Assembly: GCF_001885945.1 (NCBI RefSeq)
Contig: NZ_JXKQ01000005.1
Location: 1-64,000 of the forward strand
Length of the DNA stretch: 64,000 nucleotides
Direction: 5' to 3'
From: Enterococcus hermanniensis
Lineage (GTDB): Bacteria > Bacillota > Bacilli > Lactobacillales > Enterococcaceae
Part shown: positions 44,901-52,580 of the stretch, one piece after another
Layout: each line of letters opens with the position of its first letter
How positions within the stretch are numbered: position 1 is the stretch's first letter
The notes under the pieces: model-generated
What the model was told of the DNA's origin: nothing
The model's input: only the letters and a program-made list of their open reading frames with translations
The model's database searches: none
Program-made: the position numbers and the translations under genes

Positions 44901-45776
44901 ATGGCACAGATTATCTTTTTTATTTTAATCAGTCTGATGGTTTTTCAAGCAGTCATGCTTCTATGGGATGTATGGACACATCGGGGGGATTTAGGTCCGG
45001 GCAGTTGGTTGGTTAATGGAATGATTGGTTTTATCGCTGATTTTGCCGATACGATTGGGATCGGAAGTTTTGCTTTAACAACGATGATGTTGAATGCAAC
45101 GAAGCAAAACAAGGATGACCGAAAACTTCCTGGTATTTTGAATGTCGGCCATGCCCTTCCTGTTTTAACAGAAGCCATCATTTTTGTAACAGTCATCAAA
45201 GTCGATGCTGTCACTTTGGTCGCACTGATTGTTGCAGCAATTGTTGGTTCATGGTTTGGTTCAAAATTTGTCACTCGGCTTTCTGAAAAAGCCATTCAGA
45301 AATGGATTGGTTGGGCTTTATTGATCACTGCCGCATTAATGTTATTGCGTCAAACTCAAGTTATCGCTTTATTAGGCGAAGGCAATACAGCCATGGGACT
45401 AAGCGGAATAAAACTAATTGTAGGTATCATTGGGAATTTCTTTTTTGGCGCCTTGATGACTGTCGGAGTTGGCTTATATGCCCCTTGCATGGCGATGGTT
45501 TACATGTTGGGTATGACACCTCTAGCGGCTTTTCCGATCATGATGTGCTCGTGTGCAGGTCTCCAACCTGTAGCAAGCATCAATTTCATCCGTAAAAAAG
45601 CCTATTCAAGAAAAATCGCTTTAGCTATTACTATCGGAGGGATTCCAGGCGTGATCATCGCCTCACAGTTCTTAACGAGTCTGAACATCTCTTTAGTCAC
45701 CTACTTAGTGATCATTATTATTTTCTACACAGGCATTCAATACATTCTCAAAGCGCGAAAAACTATCGCCGAATAA
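44901..45776 (+). CDS. TauE/SafE-family membrane exporter
   Basis: The 291-aa protein has ~8 helices and the two-repeat structure of the TauE/SafE (DUF81) family: GFIADFADTIGIGSFALTTMML in the first half and VGLYAPCMAMVYMLGMTPLAAFPIMMCSCAG in the second. Members export sulfite, sulfoacetate or other organic anions. AAGGAGG lies 5 nt before the ATG. It closes the OCD-tautomerase-exporter unit and is followed by a strong terminator. Confidence 0.88.
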   Translation: MAQIIFFILISLMVFQAVMLLWDVWTHRGDLGPGSWLVNGMIGFIADFADTIGIGSFALTTMMLNATKQNKDDRKLPGILNVGHALPVLTEAIIFVTVIKVDAVTLVALIVAAIVGSWFGSKFVTRLSEKAIQKWIGWALLITAALMLLRQTQVIALLGEGNTAMGLSGIKLIVGIIGNFFFGALMTVGVGLYAPCMAMVYMLGMTPLAAFPIMMCSCAGLQPVASINFIRKKAYSRKIALAITIGGIPGVIIASQFLTSLNISLVTYLVIIIIFYTGIQYILKARKTIAE

Positions 45777-45779
45777 AGA

Positions 45780-45812
45780 AACCACCCAACTTAAAAAATT
45801 GGGTGGTTTTTT
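45780..45812 (+). terminator. Terminator of the OCD-tautomerase-TauE operon
   Basis: AACCACCCAA and TTGGGTGGTT perfect stem, 9-nt loop, T7-8 run. Confidence 0.93.
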
Positions 45813-45881
45813 TTACTTTTAAATTACAGCACTAATATGCTAAAAATAAGAATTTAGAACTATCTTTTTAATTTAACGAAT

Positions 45882-46316
45882 TTACTGCAATCCCATCTTC
45901 AATTGAGCTTTTTCTGCCTTTACATAAGCAATCTGGGTATCAATAATTTGTTTGGCTGCTGATGAATTATAGCGATTTAATTTAATGTCGATTTCTTCCA
46001 AACTCTCCATTAATTGCGCTTGCTGCGCTAAGACAGCTTCTTTATGTGCTTGAAGTAAAGCTTTTCTTTGGGGGATCGTTTTTGAGCCTGCCATACAGTA
46101 GTCAATATATTGTTTGATTTCATTGATAGGCATCCCGGTATTTTTTAAACAACAAATCGTATGGATCATATTGAGATCTGAATTGGTAAATTCACGATAA
46201 CCTGAAGTATTTTTTTCAACAAAAGGCAAGAGCCCTTTCTTATCATAATAACGAATCGTCGAAATCGTTAAATTGAATTTTTCTGCTACGTCTTTGATCG
46301 TATAAGTTTCAAGCAT
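45882..46316 (-). CDS. MerR-family regulator, AdhR/NmlR-like
   Basis: The 144-aa protein has an N-terminal MerR winged helix (YTIKDVAEKFNLTISTIRYYDKKGLLPFVEKNTSGYREFTNSDL) and the family continuation HTICCLKNTGMPINEIKQYIDYC, then a long dimerisation coiled coil. Cysteines near residues 55-56 and 75 are candidates for electrophile sensing; there is no metal-binding C-terminal loop. A frame opens at 46352, but AAAGGAG lies 9-10 nt before the ATG at 46316. Divergent from the SDR gene with a perfect MerR-type operator between them. Confidence 0.9.
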   Translation of the reverse strand: MLETYTIKDVAEKFNLTISTIRYYDKKGLLPFVEKNTSGYREFTNSDLNMIHTICCLKNTGMPINEIKQYIDYCMAGSKTIPQRKALLQAHKEAVLAQQAQLMESLEEIDIKLNRYNSSAAKQIIDTQIAYVKAEKAQLKMGLQ

Positions 46317-46357
46317 GGTATTCTCTCCTTTACATGCAAACTTTATAAACAATTTAG

Positions 46358-46388
46358 TTGCCCTAAACCTAGGTTTAGGGCGTATGCT
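46358..46388 (+). promoter_or_regulatory. MerR-type promoter/operator of the SDR gene
   Basis: -35 TTGCCC (46358-46363) and -10 TATGCT (46383-46388) are 19 nt apart, the over-long spacing typical of MerR-activated promoters. A perfect 22-bp palindrome (46360-46381, core CCCTAAACC/GGTTTAGGG) fills the spacer. Confidence 0.88.
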
Positions 46389-46433
46389 TACAATAAATCA
46401 AAAATAAAAATTAGTCAAAACGGAGGTTTTATT

Positions 46434-47129
46434 ATGAAAACTGTTTTAATCACTGGTGCAAACAAAGGCATCGGTTATGCCATCGCTCAAAATCTTGGAC
46501 TGAAAGGTTGGCATGTTCTGGTCGGTGCACGTAATCAAGCAAGAGCTGAAGCTGCTGTCAATAAATTACAAAAAATTGGGGTTGCGCAAGTTGATTTTGT
46601 ACTAATTGATCTTAGTGATCCTACTACAATCAGCGCAGCTATCCAAACGATTAACAAAGATTTTATGGCGCTTGATTTATTGATCAATAATGCCGGAATT
46701 CCTGGTGGTCATGGTTTAAGTTGGGAGGAAGAACTTAACGATTTAAAGGCAACGATGCAAGTAAACTTCTTTGGTACCTTCCAATTGACTCAAGGTTTAT
46801 TACCACTTTTAGAAGGAAATCATGGCCGAATCGTCAATATCACGATTCCAACTGGAGCAAATCCTTACTGGAATCCATTTGCTTATAAATCAACCAAAGC
46901 TGCTCAAAATGTCATGATGCAAGCAATGGCGATCGATTTTGAAAAAGAAAATAAACAGCTTGAAACATTTAGCATTCATCCCGGACCAACTACGACAGAT
47001 CTTAATGGAAATATGACCGCTGAAGGCTTTCATACTCCTGAAGATGTTGCTGAAAAAATCACCGCAATTCTTTTAGATGAACAATCTCACCAAGGAGCAT
47101 TTTTAGAAATCTATGGCGAATTAAAATAG
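46434..47129 (+). CDS. Short-chain dehydrogenase/reductase
   Basis: The 231-aa classical SDR has the nucleotide-binding TGANKGIGYAIA at the N terminus, LLINNAGIPGG, and the active-site YKSTK (YxxxK), with a Ser/Thr-rich strand IVNITIPTG ahead of it. An Arg after strand 2 (GARNQAR) favours NADP(H). It is probably a carbonyl reductase or detoxification enzyme. CGGAGG is 8 nt before the ATG. Divergent from the MerR regulator, which likely activates it. Confidence 0.92.
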   Translation: MKTVLITGANKGIGYAIAQNLGLKGWHVLVGARNQARAEAAVNKLQKIGVAQVDFVLIDLSDPTTISAAIQTINKDFMALDLLINNAGIPGGHGLSWEEELNDLKATMQVNFFGTFQLTQGLLPLLEGNHGRIVNITIPTGANPYWNPFAYKSTKAAQNVMMQAMAIDFEKENKQLETFSIHPGPTTTDLNGNMTAEGFHTPEDVAEKITAILLDEQSHQGAFLEIYGELK

Positions 47130-47136
47130 GCATTGT

Positions 47137-47175
47137 AAAAAAGGAAGCCTCCTTATTTTAGGACTTCCTTTTTTT
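47137..47175. terminator. Terminator of the SDR gene
   Basis: AAAAAAGGAAG...CTTCCTTTTTTT with inner CCT/AGG pairs; flanks allow action on both strands, so it may also end the 61-aa gene transcript. Confidence 0.85.
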
Positions 47176-47177
47176 AT

Positions 47178-47363
47178 TTAAATTAGCGTTCTACCTTTAA
47201 GTAATATAAAAATCAAAATCATCAACATCATGCCAAGACAAACATTTTGAACAATGATCCATAGCATGTACTGCGTATCAATCTGCTTTTTTTGTACTTT
47301 TTCCAACAAATTAAAAGAAGTAAAAATCGTAAGTAACGTCAATACCAACAACGCTTTTAACAT
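47178..47363 (-). CDS. Small two-helix membrane protein (61 aa)
   Basis: I do not recognise a family. The product has two hydrophobic helices (about 4-18 and 34-57) separated by a charged hinge (LEKVQKKQIDTQ). A strong GGGGGGAG lies 6 nt before the ATG, which supports a real gene. It resembles many small unannotated membrane proteins; role unknown. It lies between the convergent SDR gene and msrA on the msrA strand. Confidence 0.6.
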   Translation of the reverse strand: MLKALLVLTLLTIFTSFNLLEKVQKKQIDTQYMLWIIVQNVCLGMMLMILIFILLKGRTLI

Positions 47364-47458
47364 TGAACTCCCCCCATTTCTTCTACATCATATAATGAAG
47401 CTGATAGTAGAAACGAAAAAAGAAGTATCTTTTACGATTTTGTCCATCTCTATTTTGT

Positions 47459-48286
47459 TTAATAAAGATTCTTTAGTCCGATTTTATTACGTAATTTTCC
47501 TCTAAGATGTCGGTACGTCAAAAACTGTTGGCGTGCCCGTTTGATTGCTTTGTATCGTTTAGGTTGCTTCTTATAAAATTCTTGATGATAATTTTCGGCG
47601 GGCCAAAAGCTTGCAGCTTCCTTTATTTCGACAATGATCGGCTTTTTATATGTATTGGAATCTACGATCTGCTGTCTTTTACTTTCAGCGAGTCTAATTT
47701 GTTCTGATGTTGTTGTAAAAATAATCGGTCGATACTGAAGTCCTCGATCTTGAAACTGACCCAAAGCATCCGTTGGATCAATGATTTGCCAATAAAGATC
47801 TAGTAAATCTTGGTAACTGATGATTCGTGTGTCAAAAATAATTTCGACTGCTTCTACATGTCCACTCATCCCACTGTTGACTTGATCATAACTAGGATGA
47901 GACAATTTTCCACCTGTATAACCAGATAACACAGAGACGATTCCTGCTTGCGTCTCAAACGGTTCTACCATACACCAAAAGCAGCCACCAGCAAAAATAG
48001 CCCTTTCTTGAAATTGAGGGTCTCGTATTTGATGTTCATCCAATGTCGTTACTTGGACATCCTTCCCAATTAAGCGTTGATAAAAATCAGATACGTCCGG
48101 TGTTAAATTATTCCGTATCGCAAGTGGTCGCAACTCCATTTCTAATTTGGCTAATTGCTCACTTTCATTTCCTTGAGCCTCTAAATTATCTTTCGTGTTT
48201 GTTAATAGATAGCGTTCCCATTCTCTGGTGCTAGGATTCAATATTAGGTTATAGATCTCTTTCAGTATTTCTTCTGTCGTCCGCAT
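47459..48286 (-). CDS. msrA: Peptide-methionine (S)-S-oxide reductase MsrA with N-terminal extension
   Basis: MsrA repairs oxidised methionine. The catalytic GGCFWC motif has its reactive Cys at about residue 102 of the chosen frame, followed by GYTGGKLSHPSYDQVNSG, GHVEAVEIIFD and WPAENYHQEFYKK. A ~90-residue helical extension precedes the domain. Such extensions occur in some Lactobacillales MsrA proteins. The resolving C-terminal cysteine of E. coli MsrA is not present. GGAG lies 9 nt before the ATG at 48286; a longer frame exists to 48319. Confidence 0.92.
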   Translation of the reverse strand: MRTTEEILKEIYNLILNPSTREWERYLLTNTKDNLEAQGNESEQLAKLEMELRPLAIRNNLTPDVSDFYQRLIGKDVQVTTLDEHQIRDPQFQERAIFAGGCFWCMVEPFETQAGIVSVLSGYTGGKLSHPSYDQVNSGMSGHVEAVEIIFDTRIISYQDLLDLYWQIIDPTDALGQFQDRGLQYRPIIFTTTSEQIRLAESKRQQIVDSNTYKKPIIVEIKEAASFWPAENYHQEFYKKQPKRYKAIKRARQQFLTYRHLRGKLRNKIGLKNLY

Positions 48287-48412
48287 GATGATCGTCTCCT
48301 TCAACACCTTAAATTTCATCTGAAATTTATCATACTATAGGTAATTAAGCGAACTTTAGGATTCAAAAAGAGTATACATAAACATGTATACTCAGACGCT
48401 ATTCTTTAGCAA

Positions 48413-49441
48413 CTAAACTAATTGATACGCTAGCAAACTATCCACGGCTGCTAAAACCGCAGCTTCTTTTGTTCCGATCGGCGTCCATCCCAATATTTCT
48501 CTAGCTTTTGCATTGCTGACATTACGATTCATTTCCATCATGAATTGCCCTTCTTTCGCAGTCGCATTTATATATGAGGCTGCTTTTAGTAGCCAACTAG
48601 GCATTGTTTTAGTAGAGATATTTCCTGCAACTTGGGGGCGTTCCTTTTTAATCAATTGTGCGATTTCTGGTAATGAAATCATTCCGTCTGCTGATGCAAT
48701 AAAACGTTGGCCGACAGCTTGTGGTGTTACCATTGCTCGGATGTGTATATCAACAACGTCACGTACATCGACGACATTCAACTGAAGTTTTGGCATTTGC
48801 TTCATAGTACCATTCATAATATTTTTTACTAAATCAAAGCTACCTGAAACATGGCTATCCAATGAAGGTCCCAAAATAGCTACTGGATTAACCATGGTAA
48901 ATTCTAAGTCCTTCGCTTCTGTTTCAATATATTTCCAAGCTGCCTTTTCTGCTAATAATTTTGATTTTTCATAAGCAGATAACCCTTTTGCATGTTCATC
49001 TGTCCAATTTTTTTCTGTCGTTACAGAATCCCAGTCACGATTAGTAAATCCGATAGCACCGAAATTTGAAGTCATCACGACACGTTTGACCTGAGTACGA
49101 TTAGCTGCCTTTAAGATCCGAATGATTCCTTCCACCGCTGGACGGATCACTTCAGCCTCATCTTTAGGGATTTCAAAAAAGACGGGAGAAGCAACACTCA
49201 ACACATAGTCTCGATCACTCATTGCTTCTTCCCAATGATCATCTTCTGATAAATCGGCTTCAATAAAAGAAAGTAGTTGGATATTTTTAACGTTATTCTT
49301 TTCCAAGGTAGCGAGTACCTTAGCTTTACTTTTTAAAGAACGTACAGTCGTGCGTACATCATAGCCTTTGTTTAATAGTTGGAAAATCATTTGTATTCCT
49401 AAAAATCCTGTACCACCTGTTACTAATACTTTATTTGTCAT
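48413..49441 (-). CDS. Extended SDR, NAD-dependent epimerase/dihydroflavonol-reductase-like
   Basis: The 342-aa protein has the extended-SDR Rossmann motif TGGTGFLGIQMI at the N terminus, LSVASPVFF after it, SNFGAIGF and the active-site YEKSK (YxxxK) near residue 160. This set is typical of dihydroflavonol-4-reductase-like aldehyde/ketone reductases. A frame reaches 49459, but GGAGG lies 8 nt before the ATG at 49441. Its promoter region repeats the MerR operator found 3 kb away, so it probably belongs to the same regulon as the 46434 SDR. Confidence 0.88.
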   Translation of the reverse strand: MTNKVLVTGGTGFLGIQMIFQLLNKGYDVRTTVRSLKSKAKVLATLEKNNVKNIQLLSFIEADLSEDDHWEEAMSDRDYVLSVASPVFFEIPKDEAEVIRPAVEGIIRILKAANRTQVKRVVMTSNFGAIGFTNRDWDSVTTEKNWTDEHAKGLSAYEKSKLLAEKAAWKYIETEAKDLEFTMVNPVAILGPSLDSHVSGSFDLVKNIMNGTMKQMPKLQLNVVDVRDVVDIHIRAMVTPQAVGQRFIASADGMISLPEIAQLIKKERPQVAGNISTKTMPSWLLKAASYINATAKEGQFMMEMNRNVSNAKAREILGWTPIGTKEAAVLAAVDSLLAYQLV

Positions 49442-49468
49442 TTTATAGACCTCCATCAAGTTTTCCTT

Positions 49469-49499
49469 ACTTTAAACCCTAAACCATAGTTGAGGGCAA
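49469..49499 (-). promoter_or_regulatory. Second MerR-type promoter/operator (epimerase/reductase gene)
   Basis: Minus strand: -35 TTGCCC (49499-49494), 19-nt spacer, -10 TAAAGT (49474-49469). The spacer holds an imperfect palindrome (49477-49496) sharing TTGCCCT, AAC and GGTTTAGGG with the operator at 46358-46388. Confidence 0.8.
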
Positions 49500-49517
49500 T
49501 AGGTTTGTTTGATTTAA

Positions 49518-49558
49518 AATAAAAAAGACACTCAGAATTATCTGAATGTCTTTTCGTT
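49518..49558 (-). terminator. Terminator of map
   Basis: AAAGACATTCAG and CTGAGTGTCTTT (one G-T) around 6 nt, then T6 on the minus strand. Confidence 0.88.
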
Positions 49559-50311
49559 TTAGGCATCTTGTTCGGTCATAATTACAGGACCTTCTTTAGT
49601 AATCGCAATTGAGTGTTCATATTGCGCACAAAAACTGCCATCTAATGTCCGCGCAGTCCAACCATTTCCGTCGATTCCGGCTTCCCAAGTTCCTGTTGTG
49701 ATCATCGGTTCGATCGTGATCGTCATACCTTCTTTTAAGCGTGTACCTTTCCCAGCCGCACCAAAATGTGGAAAAAATGGTTCTTCATGAATGGTTGGTC
49801 CAATGCCATGAGCAAGAAAGTCTTGAACGACACCATATCCCTTAGCCTCAGCATATGTTTGGATGGCATGACCAATGTCGCCCACACGATTTCCTATTTG
49901 CGCTTCTTCAATTCCGATCATCAATGCTTCTTTTGTTACCTCCATCAACGCCTGGTGTTCTGGAGTTATCTTACCGATTGCATATGTCCAACAACTATCG
50001 GAAATTGCGCCATGATAGTCCACACAAAAATCTACTTTTAAAACATCGCCTTCTTTTAAGCGATAGTTAGATGGAAAACCATGACAGATTTCATCATTTA
50101 CACTTGTACAAGTTGCAAATTCATACCCTTCAAAACCAATTTGAGCTGCAGTCGCTCCAGCAGCTTCGACTTTTGCTTGGACAAATTGATCGATTTCTTT
50201 CGTCGTGATCCCTGGGACGATAAATGCCCGTAATTGTTTATGGATGCCCGCTAAGATTGCGCCGGATTCTTTCATTTGTTCGATTTCTCTTGCTGATTTT
50301 AATGTGACCAT
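49559..50311 (-). CDS. map: Type I methionine aminopeptidase
   Basis: Map removes initiator methionine from nascent proteins. The 250-aa pita-bread enzyme shows the metal ligands: Asp in KVDFCVDYHG and SDSCWTYAIG, His in FLAHGIGPTIHEEP, Glu in ITIEPMITTG and the final Glu in CAQYEHSIAIT. The conserved FATCTSVNDEICHG is present. Two ATGs are possible; the one at 50311 is 7 nt from GGAG, the one at 50317 only 1 nt. No N-terminal SH3 extension. Confidence 0.95.
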   Translation of the reverse strand: MVTLKSAREIEQMKESGAILAGIHKQLRAFIVPGITTKEIDQFVQAKVEAAGATAAQIGFEGYEFATCTSVNDEICHGFPSNYRLKEGDVLKVDFCVDYHGAISDSCWTYAIGKITPEHQALMEVTKEALMIGIEEAQIGNRVGDIGHAIQTYAEAKGYGVVQDFLAHGIGPTIHEEPFFPHFGAAGKGTRLKEGMTITIEPMITTGTWEAGIDGNGWTARTLDGSFCAQYEHSIAITKEGPVIMTEQDA

Positions 50312-50397
50312 CTTCATACTCCTTCATCAATACTTTGCTAGTTATATCATGAATCGCTGATTTAGAAAAGTATCCGTCTTTTTACTAAGCATAGATG

Positions 50398-51042
50398 CTA
50401 TGAATTTAATTTCAATTTAAACCTTTTCAAAGGTCCTTGTTGCCACTGTGAATCATTTTTTAAGTATACTTGTCCATAAGCAACAATCCAACCATGTAAA
50501 TTTTGAGCTTTTATGGAATTCATTTCAGTGGGCCAATCAATTTTGCTTTTTAATTGTTTGTACCCACTCACTTCAAATCCCATTTTACTAAATAACCGTT
50601 GTGCATATTTATCTGCGACAAATGTCGATTTTCCAAACACATAGACCAATAAGACATCGGCTGTTTCCTCACCAATACCTTTGATTGCTAATAATTCTTT
50701 CCGCAGCTCTTCAAAATCCATTGCTGCTATTTTTTTTAAATCAAAATCAAACGCAGAGAACCACCGAAGCAATCGTAAAATCGTCGCAGATTTGGCTTTA
50801 TAGAAACCACTAGGACGAACCATTTCTTGTAACTGATCTTCACTTAATTGAAGAATTTTTGTTGGTAAAAAATCAGTGGCTGCCTTCAAATTAAACAATG
50901 CATAATCGACATTTCGCCAATTCGTATTTTGTACCAAAATAGCACCTAGTAAGATTTCCCATTTATTATCTGTATCCCACCAACGTCGTTGATCCATAAA
51001 TTTTTCAAATGCGGTATAAAGTTCTTCAATGTTTGTAATCAT
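50398..51042 (-). CDS. HhH-GPD DNA glycosylase, endonuclease III-related (MagIII-like)
   Basis: The 214-aa protein matches the 3-methyladenine glycosylase MagIII type of the HhH-GPD superfamily. It has WEILLGAILVQNTNW, VRPSGFYKAKSATI, and the helix-hairpin-helix AIKGIGEETADVLLVYVFGKSTFVADKYAQRLF with the catalytic Asp in VADKY. The lyase Lys of bifunctional endonuclease III (in GxGxKTA) is replaced by Glu, and no C-terminal iron-sulfur cysteines exist, so it is probably a monofunctional alkyl-base glycosylase. It lies 33 nt downstream of the Tag-like gene, one transcript. Confidence 0.85.
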   Translation of the reverse strand: MITNIEELYTAFEKFMDQRRWWDTDNKWEILLGAILVQNTNWRNVDYALFNLKAATDFLPTKILQLSEDQLQEMVRPSGFYKAKSATILRLLRWFSAFDFDLKKIAAMDFEELRKELLAIKGIGEETADVLLVYVFGKSTFVADKYAQRLFSKMGFEVSGYKQLKSKIDWPTEMNSIKAQNLHGWIVAYGQVYLKNDSQWQQGPLKRFKLKLNS

Positions 51043-51075
51043 CCTATTTTCCTGACTGATTTATTTTAAAAACCA

Positions 51076-51582
51076 TTATTCCCAAACTTGATCTTGAATG
51101 ATTCCAGCAGCTTTTAAAAACATCGTAGTCACTACTGGGCCAACAAAAATAAAGCCTCTTTTTTTCATATCTTTAGCTATCAAAGTAGCTTCTGGCACGA
51201 CATTTTTGACCATATCTTTCGCTTCACATTCATAAATCAGTGGTACTCCACCCACAAAATCCCACAAATAATCAGCAAAACTATCATAATCAGCTTGTAA
51301 AAGTATGATCGCTTGAGCATTTTGAACCACTGCCTTAATTTTTCTTGGATTGCGGATCATGGCTGGATCTTGACTAATTTTTTCAAGCTCTTCTGGAAAT
51401 AACGCCGCTACTTTAGAAATATCTAGCTGACAAAAATTTCGTTCAAAAACATCTCGTTTACTAGCAGCAACTTTCCAACTCAAACCTACTTGAAAAATTC
51501 CCACGATCAATAATAAAAAAAGTAACGAATCGTCTTTCGTGGGTTTTCCCCACTGATCACTGTACCATTGATAGTTCTTCAT
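51076..51582 (-). CDS. Tag-like DNA-3-methyladenine glycosylase I homologue lacking zinc-site residues
   Basis: The 168-aa protein aligns with Tag over WYSDQWGKPTKDDSLLF, GLSWKVAASKRDVFERNF, KVAALFPEELEKI, IRNPRKIKAVVQNAQA and KKRGFIFVGPVVTTMFLKAAGI. However the Tag zinc-snap residues (N-terminal Cys, the His of YHD, the C-terminal His and Cys after ND) and the active-site Glu before QAGLSW are all replaced (YSD, VGIFQVGLSW, IQDQVWE), and the chain stops early. It may be catalytically altered. GAGG lies ~10 nt before the ATG. It is followed by the MagIII-like gene. Confidence 0.78.
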   Translation of the reverse strand: MKNYQWYSDQWGKPTKDDSLLFLLLIVGIFQVGLSWKVAASKRDVFERNFCQLDISKVAALFPEELEKISQDPAMIRNPRKIKAVVQNAQAIILLQADYDSFADYLWDFVGGVPLIYECEAKDMVKNVVPEATLIAKDMKKRGFIFVGPVVTTMFLKAAGIIQDQVWE

Positions 51583-51643
51583 ACAATCTATTCCTCTTCC
51601 AATCTATGTACTAGCTATTACAATTATCCTATCATCAATAACT

Positions 51644-51690
51644 AAAAAAAGCGTCTGAATCAACTTTGGGTTGATCCAGACACTTTTTTA
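51644..51690 (-). terminator. Terminator of the DUF975 gene
   Basis: Minus-strand arms AAAGTGTCTGGATCAAC and GTTGATTCAGACGCTTT (two G-T type pairs) around CCAAA, followed by T6-7. Confidence 0.9.
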
Positions 51691-52389
51691 TAGATTATTC
51701 TGCAAATCTTCGTAAAAAGCGGCCTTTGTAGCAGAGATATACGGATTCAACCATAAATAGCCAATCCCTATAGTTAATAGTGCTAAAATGTGCCAACCAA
51801 TGAATGACAAATCAAGCCAGAATAAGCGGCCTTTCTGTCCCTTCATCAAACGACGACTTGCCGTGATCGTATCCAATATTTTAGGTTTTTCACCTGTTTG
51901 TTGAATCTGATCATAATAGATAAAATAGCTTTGTGCATAAGCATAGGCTTTAACGATCCCTGGAATAATCAGTAATAGTGTCCATAGTGAGATAAAAATA
52001 TTCGTTACAATAGCTAGTAAAATTACTCCACCCAGAAAGACTCCTTGGAAACCACGAAAGGCATCCTTAAATGGTACGATTTCATTTTTTTCACCACGTA
52101 GTATATCCAAATAGGTCCAAGAAATCCCACTCATAAATAGTGCACTAATTATAGCCGAAACTAGACTGGTGCCACCCCCACTAGCATTACTTTGTTGATA
52201 CTCCGATACCGATGAAATCATGCCATCGCCTGAACCGTGAAGTACAAACCAAATTGCTCCGGCTAGAAATACAAAGAACAAAACTGCGATCCCCAATAAT
52301 GTTGGAATAAGGTTCAAAAGAACGGCTTTTCCCCAACGACCTTTAAGAAGCTGTTTGGCTTCCATCTTTAATTCACTTGTTGTTTTCAT
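51688..52389 (-). CDS. DUF975 family integral membrane protein
   Basis: The 233-aa membrane protein begins with the family motif LKMEAKQLLKGRWGKAVLLNLIP and has 5-6 helices. Conserved SWTYLDILRGEKNEIVPFKDAFRGFQG, IIPGIVKAYAYAQSYFIYYD and ITASRRLMKGQKGRLFWLDLSFIGWHILALLTIGIGYLWLNPYISATKAAFYEDL define DUF975. Function unknown. GGAGGAG is 7 nt before the ATG. Divergent from the ABC exporter genes; terminator directly after the stop. Confidence 0.9.
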   Translation of the reverse strand: MKTTSELKMEAKQLLKGRWGKAVLLNLIPTLLGIAVLFFVFLAGAIWFVLHGSGDGMISSVSEYQQSNASGGGTSLVSAIISALFMSGISWTYLDILRGEKNEIVPFKDAFRGFQGVFLGGVILLAIVTNIFISLWTLLLIIPGIVKAYAYAQSYFIYYDQIQQTGEKPKILDTITASRRLMKGQKGRLFWLDLSFIGWHILALLTIGIGYLWLNPYISATKAAFYEDLQNNL

Positions 52390-52580
52390 ATAATCTCCTC
52401 CTCTCTATTGATAAGTATAAAGTAGTTAATATTAAAAGTCATTTTACAACATCTTTCATTCACTTTTGCGCTCTAACAGACACTTAACTATTTATTTTTA
52501 TATCTTCCAATTATTCCAACATATTTTAAGTAAATGAATGATAAAATAAGAAATCAGATAAAATAAGGAGATTACCGTTC

